The notes under the pieces were generated by a model, which had not been told where the DNA came from, ran no database searches, and saw only the letters and a program-made list of their open reading frames with translations. Both the position numbers and the translations under genes were made by a program. Positions 53,939 to 62,508 of a DNA stretch of 64,000 nucleotides are shown here, piece after piece. This stretch comes from Argonema galeatum A003/A1 (GTDB lineage Bacteria > Cyanobacteriota > Cyanobacteriia > Cyanobacteriales > Aerosakkonemataceae): positions 34,086 to 98,085 of the forward strand of contig NZ_JAIQZM010000026.1 in NCBI RefSeq assembly GCF_023333595.1. The letters run 5' to 3'. Each line of letters starts with the position of its first letter. Positions within the stretch are counted from its first letter, which is position 1.

Positions 53939-54391
53939 ATGCAGATAATAAGCCGTGAATACAGATGGACAATTTGGGATTTGTTCAAAGATATGATGAA
54001 TGGATTTATTGTAATCCTGGTGGTGATCTTGATAGCTATTCCGATATCTATAAGATTGTCTTTATTTCCTTTTAAGGTGTTTCTGTCTTTACTTGTGCCT
54101 ATGTTTATGGTAATTGTATTGTTTGTGAGTTTCTTAGCATTAGCGTTGATTTTGCAGGAAAATAACCGGGCTTATAAAGGTCATCAATTTGAGATAAGTG
54201 AGGCAGGTATAACATTACATTTTGTAGATGATAGTAGAATAGAAATAGACTTTGGCAATATTCAAAGACTTGTTAAAAGGCGTAGTTATTACTTCATTGT
54301 TTCACAAAAAGAATTTTACTACTTACCATTGAACGCCTTTGCATCTAAAGATGATATTTATCGCTTTAACTCATTACTGAAAAAAAAATAA
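53939..54391 (+). CDS. YcxB-like membrane protein
   Basis: 150 residues: two membrane helices (about 18-75), then a soluble PH-like domain (FEISEAGITLHFVDDSRIEI and SYYFIVSQKEFYYLPLNAF) that matches the YcxB C-terminal pattern. AT-rich compared with its neighbours. Transcribed alone; function unknown. Confidence 0.75.
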   Translation: MQIISREYRWTIWDLFKDMMNGFIVILVVILIAIPISIRLSLFPFKVFLSLLVPMFMVIVLFVSFLALALILQENNRAYKGHQFEISEAGITLHFVDDSRIEIDFGNIQRLVKRRSYYFIVSQKEFYYLPLNAFASKDDIYRFNSLLKKK

Positions 54392-54451
54392 TCTAGCCGG
54401 GAATTTATGCCCAAGCGCAACAACCTACCTACTACTAACTACCAACTTGCA

Positions 54452-55015
54452 TTACTCCAAAAGCCAGCTAAATAACTCTCCTACAGTCAACTGTAAATCA
54501 CTAGCAAAAGAAGGTACGGGAAGTTGCTGTTCTGGTTCGTCAAATATTTCGGGTTGTTCCCTGGGAAGATAAACAAATACTGTTTTCTCATCTGGATCGA
54601 TTAGCCAACCCATCTGTGTCTCGTATTTCAGACAGTGTAGAATATTTTTGGTGACTTTCGTCTGGCTTTGTTCCGGCGATAAAATCTCGATCGTCCAATC
54701 GGGGGCTAACTGAAAAACGTTGGCAATTTCGCCATTCTCATCGCGAGGTATTCTCTCCCAAACAAACACCGACACATCCGGTACGATCGATCGTCCGCCA
54801 AAGGTACACCGCAGTTCGGTAAAAGCCCGTGCAATTCGCCGAGGTTTTAGGGCAGCATTGATAACAGTAACCTGTTCGGTCTGAATAGTACTGTGTTTTC
54901 CTTGGGGCATTGGCTTTTGAATTATTTTTCCGTCAATATACTCGCTGGCGGGTTTTGTTTCTGGTAGTTTCAGAAACTCTTCTAATGTGACGGGTTTGGA
55001 TGGTGTTTGTACCAT
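54452..55015 (-). CDS. Uma2-family putative endonuclease, second copy
   Basis: 187 residues from the ATG at 55015 (the upstream frame lacks an ATG). Family features: VTLEEFLKLPETKPASEYID, GRSIVPDVSVFVW, APDWTIEILSPEQSQTKVTK. The PD..ExL pattern fits the PD-(D/E)xK fold. Distinct subgroup from the Uma2 gene at 32271. Confidence 0.9.
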   Translation of the reverse strand: MVQTPSKPVTLEEFLKLPETKPASEYIDGKIIQKPMPQGKHSTIQTEQVTVINAALKPRRIARAFTELRCTFGGRSIVPDVSVFVWERIPRDENGEIANVFQLAPDWTIEILSPEQSQTKVTKNILHCLKYETQMGWLIDPDEKTVFVYLPREQPEIFDEPEQQLPVPSFASDLQLTVGELFSWLLE

Positions 55016-55109
55016 TTGGGGCAATTTCCCAGAAAGCAAGTAGTCGGAGTTATGAGAACTATTTTATCACGGCTTATCTAATTAGAATGCGATCGCCCCC
55101 AGCAGTTCA

Positions 55110-55140
55110 GATACCCGACTTCTTTAAGAAGTCGGGTATC
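55110..55140. repeat. Perfect 31-bp palindrome
   Basis: GATACCCGACTTCTT and its exact reverse complement joined by one base, downstream of a GATCGCC HIP1-like site. Dispersed intergenic type. Confidence 0.8.
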
Positions 55141-55196
55141 TCGCCTTCAAGCATTAGACATCTCCAGAAATTAAAGGTGCTAACCCTTGAACCCTT

Positions 55197-55224
55197 GTAG
55201 AGACGTTGCATGCAACGTCTCTAC
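55197..55224. repeat. Perfect 28-bp palindrome (GTAGAGACGTTGCA)
   Basis: GTAGAGACGTTGCA joined directly to TGCAACGTCTCTAC. Similar in design to the GTAGGG elements but without a loop. Lies about 70-100 bp upstream of the GAF-protein gene. Confidence 0.8.
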
Positions 55225-55298
55225 ATTCTTTGAAAGGAGATGTCTATTGAGGATTTTGTGTCAAATTACTCAGTTTCCCACATAAAATTGCTGTACCT

Positions 55299-55799
55299 TT
55301 GCCAGTAGTTCGCTCAAACCAAAACACTCTTGTGGAGAAAGTTAAGATCGACAACTTGCAAGCTGACCTGACAAACATCCTCAAACAAATCTGCGAAACC
55401 TCTGGCTGGAAATACGGCGAAGTGTGGATTCCAGACAGCAAGCTGATGCGTCTCCATCCAGCATATTATATGGTATCAGAGGAACTGGCAGATTTCCGAA
55501 AGGAATCGGAAAGTTTTACCTTTGCAGCAGGCGCGGGTTTACCGGGTCGCGTGTGGATGATGCAAAAACCGGAATGGATCGAAAATGTAGAGTTAGAACC
55601 TGCTATCTATTATCGATCGCATCTTGCCAAAAAAGCCGGTTTAAAAGCTGGTTTGGGTGTACCCATTCTGGCGTCGGGTGAAGTTGTTGCTGTTGTGGCA
55701 TTTTACAACGATGTGGCTATACCGCCAAACGAAGAATTGATTGCTGAATTTAACGATCGCATTCAAACCTTAATATTAGAATTTAAACTAGCTGAGTAA
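55299..55799 (+). CDS. GAF-domain protein
   Basis: About 166 residues, nearly all one GAF domain: ICETSGWKYGEVWIPDSKLM, AGAGLPGRVWMMQKPEWIEN, AGLKAGLGVPILASGEVVAV. A small-molecule or chromophore-binding sensor without an output domain. No bilin Cys is evident in the usual place. The start is uncertain: TTG at 55299 or GTG at 55332; no ATG is in frame upstream before a stop at 55248. Confidence 0.78.
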   Translation: MPVVRSNQNTLVEKVKIDNLQADLTNILKQICETSGWKYGEVWIPDSKLMRLHPAYYMVSEELADFRKESESFTFAAGAGLPGRVWMMQKPEWIENVELEPAIYYRSHLAKKAGLKAGLGVPILASGEVVAVVAFYNDVAIPPNEELIAEFNDRIQTLILEFKLAE

Positions 55800-56080
55800 A
55801 ACAGACTAATCATGTTATACCGCAAAGTGCTGAGTGCAAACACAGTCGCTTCCTTACTTTGAAGTCATATCGTGTCCGGTTGCATCGTTAGTATATGAGT
55901 AATATCGTCAAATTGTCTGTTTTCATCCTTGGTTAAATTTTTACCGCAGATGAAAACAGATACACGCAGATGAACGCAGATAAGAATAATCACACGACTT
56001 TTTTAGGTAACAGATGCTACCGGACATGATATCATCTAGTTTTTCAATCTAAAATCTAAAATCTAAAATCTAAAATTTTC

Positions 56081-56782
56081 TTAGGGCATCCACTCCAAAG
56101 CAATTCCGAAGCGAGTATCTTTATCTTGTCTTGCATTCTGTTTCTGAATATCTGTCGATATTCGGAAATTGCGAGTAACCGCATAACCAGTAGAAATGGT
56201 AGTCAAACCGACTTCCTCATTCGTACCGGGAGATACCCAACTCTGAGTTAAAGAAATATCTGCTGCACCGCCGCGAGATAAAACTAACAGCAATTTAGCA
56301 CCGACATTCATTCCATCTGTTGTATATCGATCGGTTTCCAAATGCCGATAACCAACGACAGGTGCTATATTAATATAACCGCCTAATGGTAGCACATAAT
56401 AACGCAAATCTCCACCATAAGTTTGGCGATCGCCATTAAACGTGGTCTGAAAATCCCCACTCACCGTCAACCCAGTTCTACCGATAAACAAATCCTCCAC
56501 TCCCACCATTGCAGCATCCGCATCATCGGTAGAAGGAAACTGAGTATAACCCAACCGCACCCGCGTCCGAAAGCTGGGGTCATTCTTAATCTCGTGCAAA
56601 ACATCGGGGACTTTACGCATCCACCGCTGCAACACCGGACTATTTTCAATAATTTCTGGACTTAAATCTAAATCCCTAGCATTGGAACTAGGCGTTGTTT
56701 CTGGTTGCGTTTGACTCCAAGCGGGTGTTATTCCCATTGTCAAGCAACTGATGATTAATAAAAGCGAGTAATTAAATTTCAT
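56081..56782 (-). CDS. Exported outer-membrane-like beta-barrel protein
   Basis: 233 residues with a signal peptide (about 1-23, ending AWSQ). The mature part has alternating beta strands (RVRLGYTQFPS, GLTVSGDFQTTFNG, GAKLLLVLSRGGAADISLTQ) ending FGIALEWMP, resembling a small outer-membrane barrel. No family assigned. It lies on the same strand downstream of acsF, but a 77-bp gap separates them. Confidence 0.65.
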   Translation of the reverse strand: MKFNYSLLLIISCLTMGITPAWSQTQPETTPSSNARDLDLSPEIIENSPVLQRWMRKVPDVLHEIKNDPSFRTRVRLGYTQFPSTDDADAAMVGVEDLFIGRTGLTVSGDFQTTFNGDRQTYGGDLRYYVLPLGGYINIAPVVGYRHLETDRYTTDGMNVGAKLLLVLSRGGAADISLTQSWVSPGTNEEVGLTTISTGYAVTRNFRISTDIQKQNARQDKDTRFGIALEWMP

Positions 56783-56859
56783 TTTGAGTATGAATTATAT
56801 AGAAAAAACGGTTCTGCTCTTGGCAGAACCGATCCGAATCAAGGAGCAACAAATCAAAA

Positions 56860-57936
56860 CTAGCGCACTGTTCCTTCGAGAGGAGTCATGTCGATCGGCT
56901 TGTTCAAGTACAGCCGCACCAACTGCCAACCATTCGAGACGTAGTAAGGTAGCTTCTGGAAGAATTGCAGGAACTTCGGCGTCTTGGAGTTTGCGATCGC
57001 ACTCAACCGAGCATTATTCTGCACGCAAGTATCAAGCCGCTGGTAGAAGTCTGGACGCTCCACATCCAAAATCACCGGGAACACCCGTCCAGCACTTTCA
57101 TTGGTCTTCTCAATCACGTATATATCATAATCACGCGCATTCAGACCGAGCGTCGCATAGAAGTCAGCCCGCTGGATATCGTTAAGATACATCGTAACAA
57201 AGACCGACAGCAGGAAGAACCGGCACCACAGCTTCGCCTTCCAATCATTCAAAGTTTGCGGCTGAGCTTTCATCACAGCATCGAAGAAATCGCCGTGACG
57301 GTTTTCATCCTGACACCAGTTTTCAAAGAAGCGGAAAATTGGATAAACCCGATGTTCGGGATGGGCTTCCAAATGGCGATAAATTGTGATATAGCGCCAG
57401 TAGCCAATTTTCTCAGACAGATAGGTCGCGTAGAAAATAAACTTGGGCTTGAAGTAGGTGTAGTTTTTACTCTTAGTCAAAAATCCCAAGTCTAGCGACA
57501 AGTTGAAATCGGACAACGCCTTATTCAGGAAACCAGAATGACGCGCCTCATCTCGCGACATCAGGTTAAAGCACTCTGCTAGGACTGGGCTTTTGTCCTT
57601 CAACCGGCGTCCCATTTCCTTGTAAAGCAGGAAGCCAGAAAATTCTGCCGTGCAGGAACGTTCCAGGAATTCAACGAACAATCGGCGAGTTTCCCCGTCA
57701 ATACAATCCCAGGATTGTTCAAACTCCGCATCTCGCACAAAGTGATGGCGATTGTAGTCAGCGCGGAACTCTTCCAAAATCGCTCTCAGCTCATCTTCGT
57801 TAGCTGAGATGTCCATCTTACCCATTTCCTCAAAGTCCGTGGTGTAGAACCGAGGCGTCAGGATGGTTTCTTTGGCTGGAACTTTAATTCCGGGCCTTAA
57901 CTCTTCAAAGCTGGGTTTCTTCAGTGAATCTACCAT
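56860..57936 (-). CDS. acsF: Mg-protoporphyrin IX monomethyl ester oxidative cyclase
   Basis: 358-residue aerobic cyclase of chlorophyll synthesis: forms the isocyclic ring to give protochlorophyllide, using O2. Di-iron ligands are visible in the ferritin-like pattern: a Glu in CTAEFSGFLLYKE, EARH in SRDEARHSGF, and ENRH in CQDENRHGDF. Thylakoid-associated. Length is typical. This shows the organism is an oxygenic phototroph or close relative. Confidence 0.97.
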   Translation of the reverse strand: MVDSLKKPSFEELRPGIKVPAKETILTPRFYTTDFEEMGKMDISANEDELRAILEEFRADYNRHHFVRDAEFEQSWDCIDGETRRLFVEFLERSCTAEFSGFLLYKEMGRRLKDKSPVLAECFNLMSRDEARHSGFLNKALSDFNLSLDLGFLTKSKNYTYFKPKFIFYATYLSEKIGYWRYITIYRHLEAHPEHRVYPIFRFFENWCQDENRHGDFFDAVMKAQPQTLNDWKAKLWCRFFLLSVFVTMYLNDIQRADFYATLGLNARDYDIYVIEKTNESAGRVFPVILDVERPDFYQRLDTCVQNNARLSAIANSKTPKFLQFFQKLPYYVSNGWQLVRLYLNKPIDMTPLEGTVR

Positions 57937-58173
57937 AAGTTTTTTTGCTCTCTTCTTATGAGTCGATACTTATTATCGGGCGCTGTACTGGCTGCGTTCC
58001 AGTCTACCAAGCTACGGGGGAGTAGAAACTTGGTATTTGGTTAAGACTTGCAACGGAATGTTAAGAAGGGTGAAGGGCAAAGGGAAAAGGTGAAAGGAAA
58101 ATTTTTTTTCACCTTCCTCTACAGAATATCTATGATTGAGATCGGAACTGAAAAATGTTGGCGCGATCGATCC

Positions 58174-58641
58174 ATGAATGACGTTGGCACTAGCTATCTG
58201 CTTTGGTTGGCCTGCTTACTTCAGCTACACGGGCTGCATCGCCTGTACAACCGCAAATTTGCCACGGGGCTTTTGTGGCTGTGTACCTTTGGCTTATTTG
58301 GAATTGGGCAGGTAATCGATTTGGTTCTCATTCCCGGCATGGTGGAGGAACACAACACCAAGGTCAGAGCCAAACTGGGTTATTCTCCCACGGGCGTGCC
58401 TATAAATCAAGCTGCGGTTTTAAGAGTAGTTCCCCCTACTCGCGACCAACTGATGGTCAAACTTGTCAAAGCGGCTGCCGCTAGAGGTGGAAAAATCTCC
58501 GTAACCCAAGCTGTAATGGACACCGGGATAGGCTTTGCCGATGTGGAAGCCGTTTTGAAGGAAATGGTCAAATCTGGCTATGTCGGCATTGACAACCACC
58601 CTGTCTCCGGCGTCGTCATGTATGATTTCCTAGAGATATGA
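58174..58641 (+). CDS. TM2-domain protein with C-terminal winged-helix-like region
   Basis: 155 residues from the ATG at 58174; an ATG at 58132 in the same frame is possible. Residues 5-60 are a TM2 domain: two membrane helices around LHGLHRLYNRKFATGLLW and FGLFGIGQVIDLVLIPGMVE. Residues 95-155 form a small helical domain (KISVTQAVMDTGIGFADVEA) like a winged helix. Similar proteins are common in cyanobacteria; function unknown. Confidence 0.8.
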   Translation: MNDVGTSYLLWLACLLQLHGLHRLYNRKFATGLLWLCTFGLFGIGQVIDLVLIPGMVEEHNTKVRAKLGYSPTGVPINQAAVLRVVPPTRDQLMVKLVKAAAARGGKISVTQAVMDTGIGFADVEAVLKEMVKSGYVGIDNHPVSGVVMYDFLEI

Positions 58642-58687
58642 ACTACTGACTTAAGACTTAAGACTTGAAAAAATCCCTAGTGCAAGT

Positions 58688-58715
58688 GGTCAGTTGTCAG
58701 TTGTCAGTTGTCAGT
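58688..58715. repeat. GTCAGTT tandem heptamers
   Basis: Four copies of GTCAGTT. A longer array of GTCAGTT and GTCAATG units is at 59880-59965 between the MoaD-like and thrC genes. Confidence 0.8.
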
Positions 58716-58863
58716 GGTAAAAATCAAGATTTCCAGAGCAATCATTGGCAATTTTTAGTGGTGAGTTATTTCCGCCATCCTGCACTAGCCCTTTGATAAG
58801 TTAAAAGAAAGTAAATTCTCCCTCTTCCCTCAACGCTAGACCCTAGCCCCTAGCCCCTAGCCC

Positions 58864-59547
58864 CTAATTTCTCACCAACCATTTTTGTGCGTTCAATCGC
58901 TGAACGACACCAAACACCATCAAATCCAGGGTAATTTTGCGTTCGTCAATCAAGAAAGGTTCAAGGGTACTGGGTTTACCACCATTTTCAGCAAAGGAAA
59001 AAGCTCGTTGTCCTTGAATATCGTCTTTGATGAAATAGACGCGAAATTGACGCAAACCCTTATCCCAGTTACCTATGATTTGCCAGCATTCAGGTTCTTG
59101 TGCATAGCCAATCACCGGAATCTTTTGCGTTTCAAAGCTTAGTTGTAAATCCTTAACGCCTTGCTTGGTAAGTCCTGCGGTTAAAGCTGGCAAGTAGTCT
59201 TGTTGAATAAATTCAGCAAAGGGTTTGTCTTCAAGGGCTGGAGCTTTCTCTTTTTTGGCAGCAGGTTTTTTGTCACCAGCTTTTTCATCTGAATCAGCAC
59301 CTTCTTCTGCTTCTGCTTTAGGAGGTTTTTTGGCACCAGCTTTTGGTTTAGCAGCTTTCTCCTCTGCTGCATTAGGATTTGTTTCAGGATTTACTGCTGT
59401 TGGATCGGGTGCATTTGCAGTGGGAAGATCTGTCGCCACTGGCTCCTCAGTGCTGGGAGCGTGTTCTTCGGAAACGCTGGGAGCCTGCTCGTCAACAGTG
59501 CTGGGAGCTATTTCTCCGGCTTCGTTACGATCGGTTTCTTCTGCCAT
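58864..59547 (-). CDS. DUF2996 protein with low-complexity N-terminus
   Basis: 227 residues. Residues 1-110 are Ala, Lys, Glu and Pro rich and disordered. Residues 110-227 form the DUF2996 domain (FAEFIQQDYLPALTAGLTKQ, PECWQIIGNWDKGLRQFRVY, DLMVFGVVQRLNAQKWLVRN). DUF2996 is a conserved cyanobacterial family of poorly known function. The Ala/Lys-rich region is repetitive at DNA level and may vary in length between strains. Confidence 0.88.
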   Translation of the reverse strand: MAEETDRNEAGEIAPSTVDEQAPSVSEEHAPSTEEPVATDLPTANAPDPTAVNPETNPNAAEEKAAKPKAGAKKPPKAEAEEGADSDEKAGDKKPAAKKEKAPALEDKPFAEFIQQDYLPALTAGLTKQGVKDLQLSFETQKIPVIGYAQEPECWQIIGNWDKGLRQFRVYFIKDDIQGQRAFSFAENGGKPSTLEPFLIDERKITLDLMVFGVVQRLNAQKWLVRN

Positions 59548-59597
59548 AGCTCAATTCGATTTTGGATGAAAGGATTTTGGATTTTGGATGAGAGGAT

Positions 59598-59873
59598 TTA
59601 ACCACCAGCAACTGCCGGAACGATACTCACTTCGTCTCCATCTTGGAGGGATGTTTCGGTTCCATCCAGGAAACGGATATCTTCGCTGTTGACGTAGAAG
59701 TTCAAAAATCGGCGCGGTTCACCTTTTTCATCGCAAAGTCGGGCTTTGATGCCGGGGCAGCTTTGCTCTAGAGAATCTAGCAGTTCGCCAATATTGTTGG
59801 CGCTACATTCCAGGGTAGCGCGATCGTTGGTGAACTTTTGCAGAGCAGTAGGAACTAAAACTTTGACGGGCAT
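59598..59873 (-). CDS. MoaD/ThiS-like ubiquitin-fold sulfur carrier
   Basis: 91 residues with the beta-grasp pattern (VKVLVPTALQKFTNDRATLE, DEVSIVPAVAGG) and the C-terminal Gly-Gly needed for thiocarboxylate formation. It lies downstream of threonine synthase on the same strand, 158 bp away across a repeat array. In other bacteria such carriers (CysO type) feed sulfur to PLP enzymes; a molybdopterin role is the alternative. Confidence 0.87.
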   Translation of the reverse strand: MPVKVLVPTALQKFTNDRATLECSANNIGELLDSLEQSCPGIKARLCDEKGEPRRFLNFYVNSEDIRFLDGTETSLQDGDEVSIVPAVAGG

Positions 59874-59879
59874 AGTTAT

Positions 59880-59965
59880 TTGGTCAGTTGTCAGTTGTCA
59901 GTTGTCAATGGTCAGTTGTCAATGGTCAGTTGTCAATGGTCATTGGTCAGTGGTCATTGGTCAAG
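59880..59965. repeat. GTCAGTT/GTCAATG tandem array
   Basis: About twelve heptamer-scale units (GTCAGTT, GTCAATG, GTCATTG) between the MoaD-like gene and thrC. Copy number is likely to vary. Confidence 0.85.
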
Positions 59966-60031
59966 AAAATTTCTCCTCTGCCCCTCTGCTCCTCTGCCCC
60001 TCTGCCCCTCTGCCCTCTTCCCTAGCCCCTA

Positions 60032-61333
60032 TTAAACGAGGACTTGTTGCCATTCCAAACGATCGAGTGTTTGGGCTCGTTCTAAGGCACGCTCGAAACT
60101 TTCCAACTTCGGTTCGATTGTCAGCGGTTCGCCGATGTAGCCTTGGATCGCTTCTTGGGTTTTCAGTCCGTTGCCGGTAATATAGACGACGGTTGTTTCG
60201 TCGGGGTCAATTTTACCAGCTTCCACCAGTTTTTTCAGCACGGCAACTGTTGTACCACCAGCGGTTTCGGTGAAGATGCCTTCGGTTTCTGCCAACAGCT
60301 TGATGGCTTCCACTATTTCCGCATCGGTGACAGATTCGATGTTACCGCCAGTTTTCCGGGCTACTTCCAATGCGTAAATGCCGTCTGCTGGGTTGCCGAT
60401 CGCAAGTGATTTCGCGATCGTACTCGGCTTGACTGGCTTGACAAAATCCCGCCCTTCCCGGAATGCTTGCGCGATCGGAGAACATCCTTCGGCTTGGGCA
60501 CCGCTGAAGCGAACATCTTTTTCGGCAACTAAACCAACTTCGATAAATTCTCGGAAGCCTTTGTAAATTTTGGTGAACAGGGAACCCGATGCTAAAGGTG
60601 CGACGATGTGGTCTGGCAATTCCCAACCTAGTTGTTCGGCAACTTCGTAACCCAAGGTTTTCGAGCCTTCGGAATAGTAAGGGCGAAGGTTAATGTTGAC
60701 AAATCCCCAACCGTGTGTATTTGCAACTTCACAGCAGAGTCGGTTCACTTGGTCGTAATTTCCCTGCACTGCCATCACGGTGGGGCCGTAAATTAATGTA
60801 CCCAGAATTTTACCGGCTTCCAAGTCGGCGGGGATGAAGACGCAACATTCGAGTCCGGCATGAGCTGCGATCGCAGCTGTTGAATTAGCTAAATTTCCTG
60901 TACTGGCACAAGATACTGTAGAAAAACCCAACTCTCTAGCTCTAGTTAGGGCAACTGATACCACCCTATCCTTGAAGCTGAGAGTCGGCATATTGACGGC
61001 ATCGTTTTTAATATATAGCTTTTTTAATCCCAGGCGACGCGCTAAGCGATTGGAGCGTACTAGCGGTGTCATGCCCGTTCCAACATCAATTGGGTTGTCG
61101 GTCTCGACGGGCAGAAAGGCGCGATAACGCCAGATGGAATTTGGCCCCGCTTGAATAGTTTCGCGGGTAACCGTGCGGCGGATGGTGTCGTAGTCGTAAG
61201 CCACTTCCAGCGGGCCAAAACATAACTCGCAGACGTGAGTTGCTTTAGGTTCGTACTCACTACCACACTCTTTACACTTGAGCGATTTAAATGTGGCTGC
61301 TGTCTTGGTTTGGGTTGCGATCGCCTGAGTCAT
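60032..61333 (-). CDS. thrC: Threonine synthase
   Basis: 433 residues; converts O-phosphohomoserine to threonine with PLP. An N-terminal Cys4 zinc-ribbon-like segment (CKECGSEYEPKATHVCELC, residues 20-38) is followed by the fold-type II core: PLP Lys in PTLSFKDRVV, phosphate-binding SCASTGNLANSTAA, and substrate loop ETAGGTTVAV. Cytosolic. It stands between two MoaD/ThiS-like carrier genes, which raises the question whether it also uses a sulfur donor. Confidence 0.93.
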   Translation of the reverse strand: MTQAIATQTKTAATFKSLKCKECGSEYEPKATHVCELCFGPLEVAYDYDTIRRTVTRETIQAGPNSIWRYRAFLPVETDNPIDVGTGMTPLVRSNRLARRLGLKKLYIKNDAVNMPTLSFKDRVVSVALTRARELGFSTVSCASTGNLANSTAAIAAHAGLECCVFIPADLEAGKILGTLIYGPTVMAVQGNYDQVNRLCCEVANTHGWGFVNINLRPYYSEGSKTLGYEVAEQLGWELPDHIVAPLASGSLFTKIYKGFREFIEVGLVAEKDVRFSGAQAEGCSPIAQAFREGRDFVKPVKPSTIAKSLAIGNPADGIYALEVARKTGGNIESVTDAEIVEAIKLLAETEGIFTETAGGTTVAVLKKLVEAGKIDPDETTVVYITGNGLKTQEAIQGYIGEPLTIEPKLESFERALERAQTLDRLEWQQVLV

Positions 61334-61991
61334 GATTTCTGCTCTCTATTTCTCAACTGTCGATTGATACTAGCACGACCTTTAAACACCGTCAAACATA
61401 CCCGATTTATTTTGTCGGGTATGCTTATGGCTTATGACTAGGGGCTAGGCTTCGACGTGAGACGTTCGGCGAGCGCTCAGGCTTCGACGTGAGCGCTCAG
61501 CCGAACGTCGAGTCGCGCTCAGCCGAACGGGAAGAGGATTTCATCGTTTTAAAGTTACTCAACCCAGGTTATTTTGGTTAATCATAAAAATAACTAAATT
61601 TTTTTATGTATATAAATATGCAAGTTTTTTAAGTAAAATTACTTACTAATTCACTGATCTAAAAAAGTAAATCCTTATATAGCAGCCACTTCAAATACTA
61701 AAACTTTGGAATCTATATCAAAAAACTGTAAAATTTTATACTTAGCCGTGCTTAAAGCTGTCGCCCTCCATAGTAAGTATATATCATAAAAGCAAAAGAT
61801 AGCTGTTTTCAAGCCTTTCTTTTGGCGATAAAATTGCCTTGTTTGGGAATAAGTTTGCCGAAGATAATTTATCCGCCAAGTAAGTTTTGAATATTTTTTA
61901 CCGCAGATGAAGACAGATGAACGCAGATGCACGCAGATGAAGATGTTCCCTCTTCTCTCTTCCCTCTTCCCCTAGCCCCTAGCCCCTTCCC
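61334..61991. other. Gap with a GC-rich hairpin, AT-rich core and tandem repeats
   Basis: Holds a strong hairpin at 61462-61508, an AT-rich stretch (61560-61890) and CGCAGATGAA repeats (61899-61942) with GGGGCTA units near the end. A minus-strand frame of 85 codons (61675-61932) starts inside the repeat and has no recognisable family; I do not call it. Confidence 0.6.
61462..61508. repeat. GC-rich hairpin with about 18-bp stem
   Basis: ACGTTCGGC and GAGCGCTCA face TGAGCGCTCAGCCGAACGT. It lies in a local block of CTTCGACGTGAG and GCCGAACG repeats upstream of thrC, much more GC-rich than the DNA around it. Confidence 0.75.
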
Positions 61992-62252
61992 CTATCCTCC
62001 GCTGACGGGTGGAATCAGCACCACTTCATCGCCATTTTGGAGTACGGTATCTGACTCGACAAATTGGAGATTGACGCCAAAACGGGTGATGTTGCGCCAT
62101 TGTGCTAGTTCGGGATGTTCGGCGATCAGCCTATCCAGCACTGTTACAACTGGGGTGGAAGCTGGGAACTCCAATACTAGGTCTGGAACGCCGTAAGCTT
62201 CCTGATAAGCTGCGAAGAGTTTGAGTGCGATCGTTATTGAAGGTTCGGACAT
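61992..62252 (-). CDS. MoaD/ThiS-like carrier, second copy
   Basis: 86 residues: beta-grasp fold (ITIALKLFAAYQEAYGVPDL, NGDEVVLIPPVSGG) with C-terminal Gly-Gly. The LIPPVSGG ending is typical of MoaD, the small subunit of molybdopterin synthase. No moaE or other molybdenum-cofactor gene is in view. Confidence 0.88.
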   Translation of the reverse strand: MSEPSITIALKLFAAYQEAYGVPDLVLEFPASTPVVTVLDRLIAEHPELAQWRNITRFGVNLQFVESDTVLQNGDEVVLIPPVSGG

Positions 62253-62508
62253 GAGAATTGATGAAGAAGGGCTGGGATTAGATTAGCGCGAATGCCGAAA
62301 GCAAGCTAGAGCAGAAAACATCCTTAAGCTTTTGTTGCCTTCTCACACATTACGTCAAACTCCGGTTAATCTCTGTCATAAGATAGAGGAATAATTTCGG
62401 AAAAAATCACATTGGTTTTATACCCACTTTGTTCGGAAGTTGGTATGACCTCAATTTTTTGTCAGCTTTTATCCTGGAATAGGTAACGGAAAAAAGGATT
62501 CATAGCTC

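Noticed and set aside
55229..55308. Possible frameshifted upstream extension of the GAF gene (ATG after AAGGAGA, then MSIEDFVSNYS)
   Set aside because: Good ribosome-binding site, but the frame ends at 55308 and shares no visible homology with GAF proteins; noted only as an alternative start scenario.
61675..61932. 85-codon minus-strand frame in AT-rich DNA
   Set aside because: Begins within a CGCAGATGAA repeat and shows no motif; could be a decayed gene but not supportable.
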